Source of the DNA: Takakia lepidozioides
Taxonomy: Eukaryota > Streptophyta > Takakiopsida > Takakiales > Takakiaceae
DNA length: 64,000 nucleotides
Direction of reading: 5' to 3'
Assembly: GCA_030704615.1 (NCBI GenBank)
Contig: CM060732.1
Span: 54,851,053-54,915,052, forward strand
The notes beneath the pieces were generated by a model. That model had not been told where the DNA came from, ran no database searches, and saw only the letters and a list, made by a program, of their open reading frames with translations. Positions 1-11,800 of the stretch are shown here, in pieces. Both the position numbers and the translations under genes were made by a program. Numbering within the stretch: the first letter of the stretch is position 1; every line of letters begins with the position of its first letter.

Positions 1-2335
1 GCTCTAAATCATTTAAATTAGATCAAAAGGGTTTTTTTTTTTTTTTTTTTTTAACACCAAAATGTTCTCGCCATTAAAAACTGCTCCCAAGTCATCTACG
101 AGTTCCCAACACGTCCATGTAGTTCTCACAGATTCCCTGGATTTCACCTACAGGTATTTCAAACATACACCGGTGAACTGCTCTGCTCCAGCCAAGATCT
201 GTAGCTATGCCGACTCTGGGGCTTTGATCCTTCGCATCCACTCCATCTAGCACACCCTTCCATGCCACACTTGACGTGCACATGCCTCAGGGAAGCAATC
301 TGAACAACTCCAACTTTGACCACCCACAATGAACTCCTTCGCTCTTCATCAGGGCTGCCAAGCTTCTATTGCAAGCACATGTAAATAAATTATGTGGAGC
401 CTGAGTCACACATCTGCCCCTTCAGTTGATCACTTGTCTATCAAGGCATTTTCCCACACCTAAGTGGGTTATACCCTGTCTTAATCACACTCCCTCAGAC
501 CAGATTTCAGCCATGTCATCAGTCGCTCCAACCTAGCAAACCATCGCAGTTCATCTCTAACAGACCTCAATTACCTCTTCTCATACAATGCAAGGAACTA
601 ATCTTCAGAGGAACAGAATCTAACTCCTACCAACTCGTCTAGCTCTACCAAGTTCTGCGCTTTTGCCTCGCCCAATCTGCATCAGCCCCCAGGGTGCAAA
701 ACCTAAGATTTTGGTAACACAGGGTGCATGCTTCTCGCAGACTTATTCCAAATGTTGTGCCTCGTAACAATGCACTGCAAAATACCCTCAGATCATGTCA
801 TATGACCGAAACACCTCCCAAAGATTGTTGTGTTGCATTCCCTGAAACACTAGGCACACTAGTGCCCAGCGCAAGAGAGCCTTGGGAAAGTCGGCCATTC
901 CCTGCAACTGACTGCCCGTTCTCCAAAGAGATTCCTCCGGTCCCAAATTTGCTGTCTAAATGCTGGAGACCTGGACCACCGCCCTGGCCAGTTGTTGTCC
1001 CTGGCCGAGCATGGTCTAGAGGTTGCAGAGGTCCTGGTTCTGACTTCACGTGTGTTAGCTGCGAGGCTTGCACAGGCAAGAGCTTCTTGTCTCTTTGCTT
1101 TCGAGGCTTCTTCTAACTGGAACCTAAGGGCTGAACCTTGGTCTGCAGGTCCGAAGATTGGTTTGAAGAGAGAGCAAGTGCAGATGGCAGCTGCCCACCA
1201 GGTTCTGACAGAGTATCATCAGGGCTTGTCCCTGCATCAGGGATGGCTCGAGTGCTTGCATCACGGAAAAGAGAGCCTAAAACTGCACGCATACGTTGAT
1301 GGTGTCTCAAACAGTACACCTTGGTGGCCATTGGTAAGGGATTAACCTCAGCCGTATCATGCAGCTTCCCGCCATACTGGGGGCAATTATTGTTGGCTTT
1401 GAACTGCTGCAACAACACTTCGAATGGTTTCCGCCTTCCTGTTACTGCCCGTTATTCAGTGTGCAATTTACAGGTCAAGGATCGGCGACAACAGGCACCA
1501 GATTGCCCCGTCACCACCCCACAAAGCACATCTAGCTACTCCGTTGTCAACAACTTTGGTCTTTTCCAAGGTGGTGATTTGGTGTCCGCCAGACTTGTGC
1601 TTCCTGGCCCCAGCCCTGCTCCATCCTCTCCCGGTCATCCTCTCAGCGTCCTTGCCAAGCTGACCCATAAGCACGACAACCGCTTCTCATTCGGCCTTCA
1701 CTACTCGCACACCATACATATGGTCAGAATGAGTCTGAGTTCCTACTGTCACCACCAACCAAAACCAAGAGGCAGGAGCCCTCCTCTGATTGATATGCTT
1801 CCCATGACCATCTATATACCCAGAAACCAGAGATGATCGAAACCTACATGTTTCTTTTTGTTTGTTTTTTTTTTTTTTTTAAGCTTCTCAAACTAAGCAC
1901 TACTTACACACAGGTAATCATACAAGTGCTAACCCTCAACTCCTACCTTGCACTCACAGGTAAGAGATCATCTCTCTCGACTGATAGAAACTAAACTCAC
2001 ACTGTTGACACGAAAACACTCAATACAACACAATCACTCATTAAAACTACGAGTCGAGCCAGGGGCACCCCAAGCTATGGGGACTCCACCCCACAACATC
2101 CTATTCTCCCTTCATAAGTACACTTAGATTCTAAGCAGCGAAGGAGCTCGGTCGTGCAGGCTCAACTCGAGAGAGATGAGCTGCACGACTGACGCTCTCG
2201 TGAAGATAAGATGGTTCAAGTGTCAAGCTAAACTTGACACCTGACTTAACACTTGAACTAAATCCAAGTGTTAAATACAAATAACTAGCTTTATTCTAGT
2301 TAGTTTCACACTGTGTTTATTTAACTTGACAGATA
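1..2335 (-). mobile_element. LTR-retroelement edge, related to the 40.4-52.0 kb element
   Basis: The stretch 2040-2335 resembles the terminal repeat blocks at 40601-40925 and 51678-52004. Shared blocks include GGCTCAACTCGAGA, a GATGAGC hairpin arm, CGTGAAGATAA, CTAGTTTCACAC, and the terminal TTAACTTGACA. The upstream part (CAAGTGCTA...GCACTCACAG, about 1930-1960) also matches 51620-51655, so similarity continues into the leader. With element ends read as TG...CA, this would be the 5' end of a minus-strand element whose body runs off the left edge. ORFs in 700-1840 are short, overlap on both strands and resemble no family I know; I call none of them a gene. A T-rich run lies at 1866-1880. Confidence 0.5.
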
Positions 2336-2429
2336 ACCATGGCTAAAACATAGCTATATCACTAAGGGAAACGGCAGGGGGGAGGCGGAGCTCCGCCTCC
2401 CATCGCGGACCACGATCCACTCCACGTTT

Positions 2430-2431
2430 AC

Positions 2432-2463
<32 letters not shown>

Positions 2464-2496
2464 GTATTATTATTATTATTAACAATAACAATAAAA
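2430..2496. repeat. AAT/ATT microsatellite forming a perfect inverted repeat
   Basis: About eleven AAT units are followed directly by AGT and then five or more ATT units, so the two halves can pair as a long A/T hairpin. Flanking sequence to 2520 is also A-rich. Confidence 0.8.
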
Positions 2497-3150
2497 ATAG
2501 AAAAAACAAACAAATCATTTTTATTTTCTTTTATTTGGGTGGGATAGCCCTCTAAAAATACGATTGTTGCGACGATTGCAATTCAAGGCGGCTTCCATCC
2601 CAAAAAAAAAAACCAAAAAAAACAAAAATGTTGTTGGGGGATTCGTTTTGATCGGACGTGCTATTATTTTCCAATTAATGATATATTCAAACATGAATTT
2701 CTTATCATTTATGCTTGCAAACCAGAACTCATCACAGTTTGTATGGACATTCTTCCGGAGTGGTGTTCCATGGGTATATTTCTTGTTGATGGCGTGGTGT
2801 GAGCCTATAAGTTTGCCACGTAGCAAGCAGATGCAATGTTATTGGATAAAAATTGTCTTGGTTTGCCCGAGGTTGTGTTGTGGAGGTGATGTAACCCCAA
2901 GCTAACACACAAATGTGTCTGGGTTGACAGTGAACCTTTCCGGAATAATGTATGGACCTCATTCGGGTCTATGTATCAACCTGTTCCTGAGATTACCGTC
3001 AAACAATAAACCTAAACAAACGGGTGCCATATGCCAACTATGAGGTGGAGTTGGGTGACTTAATTCGTGTAGTATGACTCATTAGTCATTGTCTTGTTCA
3101 GGTTGACTGAGGGAGAAAGCCGATTATGCATGGCTGAGGATCGGCAATCC

Positions 3151-3495
3151 CTACACAACAACCCCGGGAATTAAAACTCTTGCAAGATCACGACGCTTCC
3201 ATCCGAACAGTAAGCCGGGCAAGTTGAGTGCAATGTAAGACACCAGTACAGTTGTCAGTAGGTTGGTACGCCAATTTGTCTTTTCCAGAATAAGCAAATA
3301 CACAGCAGCAATAAACACAAGCCACTCGAGGGTCTCCGTCAATCCGAAGGCAGTCAGGCCAATACCGGCAACAATATGCACGCCCAAGCTATGGAGAGCC
3401 TGACCCAAGACCTGCGTATCAGCAACCATATTTCTTGCATGCACCACCGCTTCACATAAAGTCACATTCAGCACAAACCTTTGTATGACCGCCAT
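3151..3495 (-). pseudogene. COR413-like membrane protein fragment (N-terminal exon)
   Basis: The first ATG in the open frame is at 3495 (upstream in-frame codons to 3555 lack an ATG). The predicted peptide contains LEWLVFIAAVYLLILEKTNW followed by RTNLLT and LNLPGLLFGW, which match the conserved core of plant cold-regulated 413 plasma-membrane proteins (family pattern ...YLLILDRTNWRTN..LPSLLFG). At least two hydrophobic segments are visible. After KRRDLARV the frame runs into a stop within a few residues, where family members continue with a glycine-rich loop and four more membrane segments; I found no downstream exon carrying these. A GT donor near the break cannot be excluded, so this is either the first exon of a broken gene or a captured fragment. 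Confidence is good for the family, poor for function. Confidence 0.6.
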
Positions 3496-3779
3496 TGCTA
3501 TACAACTCCCTATGAATCTAAAAAATTGGGGTTCTCGAAATGAGCTTTGATCCACAATTCTGAGTCAGTTGTTGTGTACCCTCTAAAGAACTAGCAATGA
3601 TGACCATGCAAGTGAGGGAAGCCAGCAAAGGTGATTTCTTGCTTGGATTGTTCAATTGAACTTTAATAAGCATTCATGTATGAGAAAGTCTCGGTACTAT
3701 GGGAACTTGCATGGAATCACGAAAGACTTGGGAATGTAGGAAAGTTCAAAAGAAAGTATGACGCCTCCCGAAGGAAGTG

Positions 3780-3905
3780 TAACTTATGGTGTCACTTCAC
3801 CACAAGGGATACTGCCTTACAGCTGAAAGGTGGACACCTTCATGACACACCATACCGTGGTTTGAACCCACAACCACATCCGACGTACCACTGAGCTACA
3901 TGCTG
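3780..3905 (-). mobile_element. tRNA-derived SINE
   Basis: On the minus strand, 3902-3886 reads TAGCTCAGTGGTA (pol III box A) and 3870-3859 reads GGGTTCAAACC (box B), at tRNA-like spacing. No tRNA cloverleaf can be completed, so this is a SINE head and not a tRNA gene. Confidence 0.55.
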
Positions 3906-3959
3906 GTTGTCAACATAGGAAATATTGTGAGGCTCTGAGTTTGTTTGCACCAACCGAAC

Positions 3960-3960
<1 letters not shown>

Positions 3961-4005
<45 letters not shown>
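3961..4005 (+). repeat. Poly(A) tract of about 45 bases
   Basis: An uninterrupted A run, longer than other homopolymers in the window. It may be the tail of a plus-strand retroposon, but the adjacent SINE boxes read on the minus strand, so the tail does not belong to that copy in a simple way. Confidence 0.85.
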
Positions 4006-4006
<1 letters not shown>

Positions 4007-4715
4007 ATGTTGGGGTATTGATTAGGGCGAGTTAGGCTCTAAAAACGAGAAAGATCGAGCTACCTAGCCTTCCACAAAGTTGGAACAACCTTCAGGAAGG
4101 TCATTCATTTTATAAATTCGGTAAATAGGCCAAAAAATTATCTGACTGCAGGTAATTTGTGGTCGTTGGGCTCATAATTTCCAAAGAAATTACCTTCTTA
4201 TAGGTAATTTTTTGGGGAGATCTTCATCATGGACTATACACAAGCTTGCTAGGTGTGGTCCTATTTTGGATTACCTAGTGGCATATTGCGAGTCAGGCAT
4301 TAGCTAATAACAAGAAGACCTTTGCTACAGAGTAGAGCAGCTCTACAATGGATGAAACACCGGATAGGTGAGGGCTTGGCTCGGCTACAAATACAACCAA
4401 TGAGCGCTTGGGACTAACGTTAGATTTCCACAATAGCATTAGAACCAATCAAGTCGTGCAACATATGGTCGACAATAATTATAATGCCTAAAAAAAATAC
4501 CCTCCAATTGGCAAACGACCAATTCAAGAGGTCCAAAATAGGCTCTGATTGCGCTTAAGAGCTAAATGGTCAAATACCACCATGATTTCACGCATTCATA
4601 TTTTCCTCAGTTTTCAAATGGGATTTGAAATTTGACACTTAGCTGTTTATTTGTTTATTGTTCCATAATTAATAATAGTCTTAATTAGACTCATTATTAT
4701 TCTTTATTTGTCAAG

Positions 4716-4993
4716 GATCCGGATTCATTTGTAACATACGAGATTCGCTTCCAAATTGCAACATAAAGAACGATTTTAAAGCCACATTTTGGTTTGACAG
4801 TTGTATAAGACGTCAGTGTCAACTTGCAGTTGCTAGGCTGACAAAGCAATCAAATAAAATTCTTTGGTCACTAAATTATGATGCAATAGATGGGTGTTGG
4901 AAGTTGGTGAGCGACAAGAACATTGGGACTATCATATTAACAGACAATCTTGGCTATCAAGTGTGTGATGCACACGGAATATGTGTCTTTTGA
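4716..4993 (+). CDS. Last exon of a small Cys-rich protein gene (paralogue of the next gene)
   Basis: An open frame of 91 codons (4718-4990, TGA at 4991-4993) without an ATG start, preceded by a pyrimidine-rich acceptor ending TTTGTCAAG at 4715, which would place a phase-1 intron. The peptide has seven cysteines. It shares a layout with the exon at 5720-5959: CIRRQCQL against CYTMHCQV, then ILWSLNYDAIDGCW against INWVFDASGAC. The shared spacing suggests tandem paralogues. I could not identify the first exon; ATGs near 4581 give only a short hydrophobic stretch. The gene may be broken. I do not recognise the family; a loose resemblance to plant S-protein homologues is noted but unproven. Confidence 0.45.
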
Positions 4994-5206
4994 AATAAGG
5001 TAATAAACTATTAAAAAAAACAAGACAAAGCTGACACATTTGTTCTACAATGCTAGCTAAGCAAATAGAACTATTGTATCTTTCCTTTTAACTTGACAAT
5101 GACTCGTTGGAGCATATAAGACATCTCACGAAAACCATTTTGTTTTTTCTTTCGTGTTCTAGAAGAAGACAAAATAAACAATGGAAGAGGAAGACAAAAA
5201 GATTCA

Positions 5207-5217
5207 TATTTATATAG
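5207..5217 (+). promoter_or_regulatory. TATA-box-like motif upstream of the secreted protein gene
   Basis: ATTTATATAGT lies about 110 bp upstream of the ATG at 5328, a reasonable distance for a short 5' leader. Inferred from position and sequence only. Confidence 0.35.
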
Positions 5218-5327
5218 TGGCTTTGGTTGTGGTCATCTCTCTAAACTCATCATTGTATGTACTATATCTAAGAGATACACAAGTCAAGTGGGTGAATTCT
5301 ACTTGTTTGTGTGTGTAAGTGGCAAGA

Positions 5328-5959
5328 ATGGGAGGGTGTTCTTTGAAACTACAGCTCCAGAAAGATATATTGTTTTGTTTTGTGTTGTCAGTCATCATTC
5401 TTGGATATGTCTCCTCAGTGTCTGGCTATGATTATGTTGCAACATTTCATAACCATCTTGAGCGCAAATTAGACTTCACCTGTAATCAGGATTGTCTTAA
5501 TGGTCCCACAGAAGATTTTGTAATACTCTAATCCAAACCCCATCTTATCAAGTCTATTTACACACACATTATATGCGAGCACATTGAATTTAAGTGTGTG
5601 ACACATTCAAGGTGTTTAAAAATAAAAGAAAAATTAGCGATGTTATACAGAGCGAATAAATTGGAACCACATTATTCCTAATAATCACTTGGCTAACGAC
5701 TTGATTATGACAATTGCAGAGCCTTCAACCAAGACAAGGCGAAACATTGTACATTTCATGGGCAACGGAACTTTGCTACACAATGCACTGCCAAGTCCGG
5801 TATTATTACAATGGTGGAGCAGCATATTATACGCATACATGGCAAGCAGCTGGAAATGGGTACAAGGGAAGTATTAACTGGGTGTTTGATGCATCAGGAG
5901 CTTGCTCTTATCATGATTCTAACACCAACAATTGCAAACCAAATTGGACCTGGTCGTAG
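5328..5959 (+). CDS. Small secreted Cys-rich protein, two exons
   Basis: Exon 1 is 5328-5519 and exon 2 is 5720-5959. The 200 bp intron begins GTAATA and ends TTGCAG and is phase 0. The product is 143 residues. The N-terminus has a hydrophobic signal-peptide core (ILFCFVLSVIILGYV) with a plausible small-residue cleavage region SVSG. The mature part has an N-H-L...LDFTC start, a central GETLYISW stretch, the CYTMHCQV cysteine pair, then FDASGAC and a C-terminal NNCKPNWTW. The order of N-L, L-F-C, the G-x-x-L strand and late cysteines recalls S-protein homologue (plant self-incompatibility S1) folds, but not strongly enough to assign. GTG at 5319 is not a likely start; ATG 5328 is used. It lies about 330 bp downstream of a related exon, suggesting a tandem duplicate. 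Confidence 0.55.
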
Positions 5960-6489
5960 CCATGATATGGAGCTCAATAATCACGGCCCCATGCAAGCAA
6001 TATAGTCAAAGATGCAAGAATTGCAAAGTTATGTGCATTGTGGTCGAATTCCTAGTTAAGATAAATCATTTACATGGATGTTGTAATTTGATGGTTGTTT
6101 TCAACTTCAGCAGCCTTATGACACTTTACAAGGTTATGTTTTAATTCGATTAACAAGGCATCGATCCATTTCTTTAAAAAAAGATATAAATTGAATTTCA
6201 GGATTTATTTCTTTTCTGAAAATTATTGGACATGTGATCTAATTTTAATAAGCAATATAACTTAGAGATATAGAATAAATGCATGGAATACATGCGAGCC
6301 CTACCTTTTTGTAAGATTTGGTTGTGAAATGATTGACACAATCTGGAATTGGTGTTTGATCCATTATGCTAGTTTTGTTCTTTAATTGTTTAGCTAATAA
6401 TAAATAGTTAGAGTTCTAAAATACTATGTTGAAAATGATCAGTCCATATATGAACTTACTCAACATTAAATTTAAAAATAAAATAAAAT

Positions 6490-6700
6490 AAAACACCTGG
6501 GAGCGACAGCTCACAAATCAGGCCCCTTCATAGTGAGAGGAGAAAATAACCTCTTTCACAGTAACCGTGCCATGGAGGCTGAGAAATGGGACACCGCAGT
6601 GGGAAGGGGGGGAAGAGTATACCACACCCGTCAAGTAGCAGGATTTGACCCCGGAGTCAGGTGGCACTCAGTGCACTAACCAACTAAGCTACTGACTGTT
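6490..6700 (-). mobile_element. tRNA-derived SINE
   Basis: On the minus strand, 6694-6671 reads TAGCTTAGTTGGTTAGTGCAC (box A) and 6655-6641 contains GGGGTCAAATCC (box B). The opposite end runs into AAATAAAATAAAAT repeats on the plus strand near 6471-6492. Spacing and boxes are those of a tRNA-headed SINE. Confidence 0.55.
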
Positions 6701-7159
6701 GGTATTCACAACATTTGTAAGTTGTGAATACTTGTGTACTCCATATGAATGCAAGAACAGTCTTGCAAGGTGCATGTTCTCTGATTGAATAATCACCCAC
6801 ACGAGGATCATTTCAATTCAAAACATCTTTTGAATGTTGAATGACATGACATTGCCGTCATAGTTGAAACAATGATGTGTAAAGTATAATTATATTAAAA
6901 TTATAATATATCACGAAGATAATAAATGAACAAATTGATAAAGTAAATTTAGTATGTACCGTACTTACCTAGCTTATTAGGCACTTCCGCGCCTAATAAT
7001 TAATAAAAATAGAATATTATTAGGCAGATTCGTTTTTATTATTTAGGCACCTCACCTAGGTAATTTCCAAACCCTGGATAAATGTTACCTGCTTTTTTTG
7101 TTATGTCACCCTTAATGTTATGAAATCTTTGCTCTCAGAGTGTAAAATTTCTTGCAAAC

Positions 7160-7309
7160 ATGCACATCGAGGATGATGATGTTCCCGACTTTAACATTAT
7201 CTCAGATTCAGAAGATTCACATGAGATAGGTGATGAGACTTATAAGGATGTAGTTGCATCAATGCACGACCCTATGGAAGTTGCGTGGACACGAAATCTT
7301 AAATTGTAG
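7160..7309 (+). CDS. Small acidic ORF, unrecognised
   Basis: ATG at 7160, TAG at 7307-7309, 49 residues. The peptide begins MHIEDDDVPDFN and is strongly acidic with an SDSEDSHE cluster. It sits in otherwise AT-rich, repeat-flanked DNA directly before short direct repeats. It may be a fragment of a transposon protein or chance. No family recognised. Confidence 0.2.
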   Translation: MHIEDDDVPDFNIISDSEDSHEIGDETYKDVVASMHDPMEVAWTRNLKL

Positions 7310-7435
7310 GCATTTTTGCCATTTTTTTGGAGCGTTCATTTGTTTTTCCATTTTTTGGCCATTTTAATTTCATCCATTCATCCAAAATAAATCTTTAAAT
7401 GAGTTTCACTGTCAGTTCATCCAATTGTTGTCAGC

Positions 7436-7838
7436 TCAGCGTTTGCACTATCATTCGTTCATACGTTCATCCAATAGTTGCCAGCAAGGCGTTTGTTGTA
7501 TCATTCGTTCATACGTTCATCCAGTGCACAAAAGTTATGTTTGATACGTTCATCCAATAGTTGCCAGCAAGGCATTTGTGTATCATTCGTTGAGATAATA
7601 CAGTTGTTTTGTTTCACTAACCTTAACCAGCAGTCGATTAGTTTTACTGTTAATCTGCTGGGTCAGTGAAACAATAGTTAAATATTTTTACTACTTATTA
7701 TCCTAATACTTAACGCGACCTAACAACCCTAAATTCGAGCACATTCATCCTAAGTCATCCTAATTCATCCTAGTTCACTCATCCTAATTCATCCTAATTC
7801 ATCCAAATCATTCATTCATCCATTCATTCATTCACATG
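7436..7838 (+). repeat. Short direct repeats: about 75 bp unit, then TCATCC array
   Basis: The phrase GTTCATCCAATAGTTGCCAGCAAGGC recurs near 7466 and 7546, with related CATTCGTTCATACGTTCATCCA phrases between. From about 7741 to 7838 the sequence degenerates into CCTAATTCATCC and CATTCATT units. No gene is seen in 7310-7920. Confidence 0.6.
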
Positions 7839-8229
7839 GTGTGGCTTAGTGCCCGCGAGCAATGATATGTTGACACGTCGTCATTTGCAATCACATCCTG
7901 CATATGTTTCATCCATTTATGTTTGCATCGTCCACATAGACACTCCTTGGGCAACCGGCAATCGCCACGTGCAGTTGTGAATACTGGCAGTCATACATTC
8001 TCATGCCCACATCATCCTGTTGCAGTTTTGGCCATGACTCCTAGTCGTATCTACCATCTTCCCCTATCTGGTCAAACGTGTTTGACCGCAGATCCTGACG
8101 TGGCGGAGGTACAAGGTGACATATATGACTTCTGTTGGTCACAAATGGCAACCAGGACTGCCCCCTTGCATTTTGTAGACATATATGCTACGACTGGGCA
8201 AATGTGACAGACGTTAAAGCCGGAATCTG

Positions 8230-8770
8230 TTGTAGTGAGGGGATACTTTGTCTTTTGGGATATTAGTCTGTTAGAAATCAGTCTGTTGTCGCGCAAATTA
8301 CTCTGTGCCAGTCTCTTCGTCAGTCTGTTGAACCTTCCATCTGCTGGACTGTCCGTGCAGTGGCATACGAGTCTGTTGTTGCGCAAGTTTGTTTGCAGTG
8401 GGTCTGTTCGGCCGTTATGTCATTAGGTTTAAGTCTGCTGGACGCAATAAATGCAGCGACGGCGGTAAGGAGGCCCAGTCACGTCGCGGCACGTCATTAG
8501 ACTCCGCACCAGACTCCTCACTCGCCTTAGTCTCTTCGTCAGTTTGCTTAACCTCAGTCGTCAGTCTGTCCTTGCGGTGGCATATGAATCTGTTGTCGAG
8601 GGTACTGGGTCTGCACGGCCGTCTTTGTCATCAGGAGTAAGTCTGCTGGACTTAATGAATGCGACGACGGCAGACTGACGATAGTCCCACTCATCCCGTC
8701 TGCTGGACTATCCGTGTAGTGGCATACGAGTCTGTCCGTGCAGTGGCATACCGCCAGCACGGGTGAGGGG
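8230..8770 (+). repeat. Duplicated block rich in AGTCTGCTGGAC
   Basis: A block of about 250 bp, with the phrases GTGGCATACGAGTCTGTTG, CACGGCCGT/TCGGCCGTT and AGTCTGCTGGAC, occurs at roughly 8335-8450 and 8545-8660, with a third partial copy to 8760. AGTCTGCTGG or its complement recurs through the whole 8.2-14.4 kb MULE region, at both ends and inside both genes. Confidence 0.55.
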
Positions 8771-8825
8771 TCTGCAACTATTTAGTGCGATGGCAGCCAA
8801 AAATGGGCGCCAGTGAAATCTCGCC

Positions 8826-11800
8826 ATGTCACTCCATATCTCGCCATGGCCAGTTCAAAGTTCAATGAGGGTGGTGAATGCGGCCACCGCCAGACTCCGT
8901 GGCGCAAACCCAAAGGCCCGTACTTTGGCGAAGGTGCGCGCACGGTATGGGGCGGGTTCGGATGTTTCAATGCAAGATGTGCATGACCTGACATCGCCAT
9001 CGCCTGTGGCTCCCAGAAAAAAGGAAACTTAGTGATGGGGCCTAGAAGAAGAAAAGAGAAAAGGCTGCAAGGTCTGCACGGGAGGTGAGGGCAAAATCTC
9101 AACAGCAGACTCGTCCCCAAGGCAGTCGGGAAGTGTCACGGGCTGTGCCGGGGAGACGGTCTACGCAGCAGACGCAGACCATCAGTATTTTGAGTGAGAG
9201 CCTGTCTGCTGAGCCGTCTGCAGACATCATTCGGAATGATGAATTCGTAGGTATGGGAGGTGTCTCATCTCCCGTCGACATTGTCTTGCCTGACCAGTCG
9301 AGGGTTCACGTGGACAAAGTCCAGTCGAAAGAGACTACCAGTGGAGTCTGTCCTGGCACATTGCGCCTCATACCATTTGGGCTTCTCCCATCGGTGTGCC
9401 CATCAGTGGACGATCCAGACTTCTTCCATTTTTTCTACAGTTTTGCCCAGTCCGGACAGCTCAGCAGAACCATCCGAGCAACGGAGGAAAATTGGTTGAG
9501 CTCCCTTGAAGATGAGGAGGACGTCTGTGTCGACGATGACAATGAGGTAATGCCCAGTCTGTCCCCATAGTTGGTAGTCTGTTGCGTCAGTCTGCTGCGT
9601 CCCCTCCTGCAGTCCACTGTGTGCAGGTGTCCACTGTGAGTTTGCTCATGAGTCTGTTTGTGAGTCTACTCGTAGTTGGTAGTCTACCTGCTCGGTCTAC
9701 TGCGTCAGTCTGCTTGTGGACTTGTTGGTCAGTCCCATGCTTGTGGACTTGCTCGTCAGTCCCTGGAGTCCGCTGGTTCCTTTGTTCTGTGCCACGATGC
9801 TGTTGAGTCTGCTGGCGAGTCTGCTGCTAGTGAGTCTGATGCTAAGTTTTTGGGTTTTTTGTCATATACCAGGATGAACGAGCCAGTATTCGGGAGGCCG
9901 TGTGTGATTGGCGGACAGTGAGCTCCGACCCTCCTTTAGCAGTGAATGCGGTGCGCCGGGAAGTGGAGCGGGTGCAGGGGTACATCTTGTTTAAGTACCC
10001 TGGCTCAGCAGTCTCCATAAACAGCACTGAACTCTGCAGACAAAGCACGCGCCAACTCCCCGGTCAACACCATACTCACTGCAGACTCGGTGGACACAGA
10101 GGTCACCCAATCTGGCATCCAGCAGACTCTTTCCCAGCAGACTCTTTCCAAGCAGACTCACAATCAGCACAGTCTTGTCCAGCACACTCCCATGTACCAA
10201 GACTCTCGTCCAACATACTCCCATCTAGCAGACTGCTTTGCAGACTCCCAGCCAGCAGACTGCCACCCAGAAGACGCCCATCCACCACAGTGTTGTCTAG
10301 CGGACTCCAAGCCAGCAGACTCCCATTGAGCGGACTCCCGTTGTGACGACCACCACGGGACTTTTTAGAGTTTGGCGCTCGTCATTGCCGCTCATTGATC
10401 CCGAAGCTGTGGACCTGACACTTGCCCGTCTGAGGGTGGGGGAAGTCAATGCCAATGTGGATTGGTATAATGAGCTCCATCGCATTGTCACGGATGGCCG
10501 GTGGCCTTTTGTTTCCTTTCATTATTCCATGGAATTTACTATGGCAGAAGCGAATGAAGTCCTCGAAAGCACACATTCTGTTGCCATGGCAGCCACGAAG
10601 GTCCAAAATGCCCTGCCACTGCTTGTCCAATTAATCCTCATGGATGACACGGCCTCAGGAACTCAGACATATGCCCATGGCACATCCTACCTTTGGGGTG
10701 CGGGGAAAGCACTTGCTTGGAATTACTGAAGAGTACTTTGATCACATTGCTAATTCTTTCCTTCACCATCGATGGATGCAGTTCGGCAATTTCCGTTCAT
10801 ACAATAAATTGGTAAATGACCTGCAAAGTTTGAGGAAGTATTTGTTTCATTCATATTCGGATGCGGGTAAGAAGAGTGTTGTGGATGAAGCGTTGCAATG
10901 GTTTGCTGCGGTAATGGATCGAGCAGTGTTCGATATTGTGTTGAACAGACCGGATGTGTTCAAAGTCCTTTGGTGCGGCTCCCCATTTGAAAACCGCATG
11001 CCAGCGATTCGCCATCTCGATGGAGCGTGCTTGGGACGCCAAATCAAAAGATATTGGTCTCATTGGCAACCTCCTAGAAGGTAATGTCGACTTCTTCTAG
11101 ACCGTTGTGAAGTTCATGGTCTTTTCTTCCACCATCCTGTCAGACTCACTTTGTCCAACTCATCTGTTTCAGGAATGTCCGATTGTGACGAGCACGTGCA
11201 GTGTGCTTTCGATTCCCTTGCCAGAGGTGCACGAGATGTTGTGCTGGCGTTACAGGGACTCAATGACACCGTTCAGCAGACTGCTGACGACGCCATTGCT
11301 CAGCATACTGACCCACTGCAACAAAAAGAGCATGGACGGACTGTCAACACTATCCCAGCCACTGTTCAGGAGAGTGGGCGCACTACAGGCCACACCGAGG
11401 ACGAGGAGACTCATGAGCAGATCGGCGAGCAGACTAAAGGACTGCCTCTGCACCAGACCGTGCAGCATACCGATGACATCGCTGTCAAGCAGACCGTCCA
11501 GCATACCAATGAGCAGACCGGGCTGCAGACGGATGACCTGGCTGTGCACCAGCAGACTGTGCAGCATACCAATGACCAGACCGTCCAGCAGACTAAAAGC
11601 AGGCACCACAATGACATTGCTCTGCAGACTATCTAGCAGATTCACGACCACACTGACTCGGAGGACCCAACTACACTTCTTGTCCACCAGTCCGGATCCT
11701 GGCTCGTTGAACAGAGTCGGCTGCACTGGCCTCAACGGGACCTTGTCTCTGAATTTGTGCGGAGTTCTATCAGTGCATTGACGGAGTCTTCTTTTCCCGC

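Noticed and set aside
1321-1836. 171-codon plus-strand ORF near the left edge
   Set aside because: Composition is Pro/Ser/His-rich with overlapping ORFs on both strands; no family features. It lies in LTR/leader-like DNA.
3859-3902. tRNA gene from box A and box B matches (also at 6641-6694, 53269-53334, 61147-61205)
   Set aside because: No acceptor stem or anticodon arm can be folded; the boxes belong to SINE heads.
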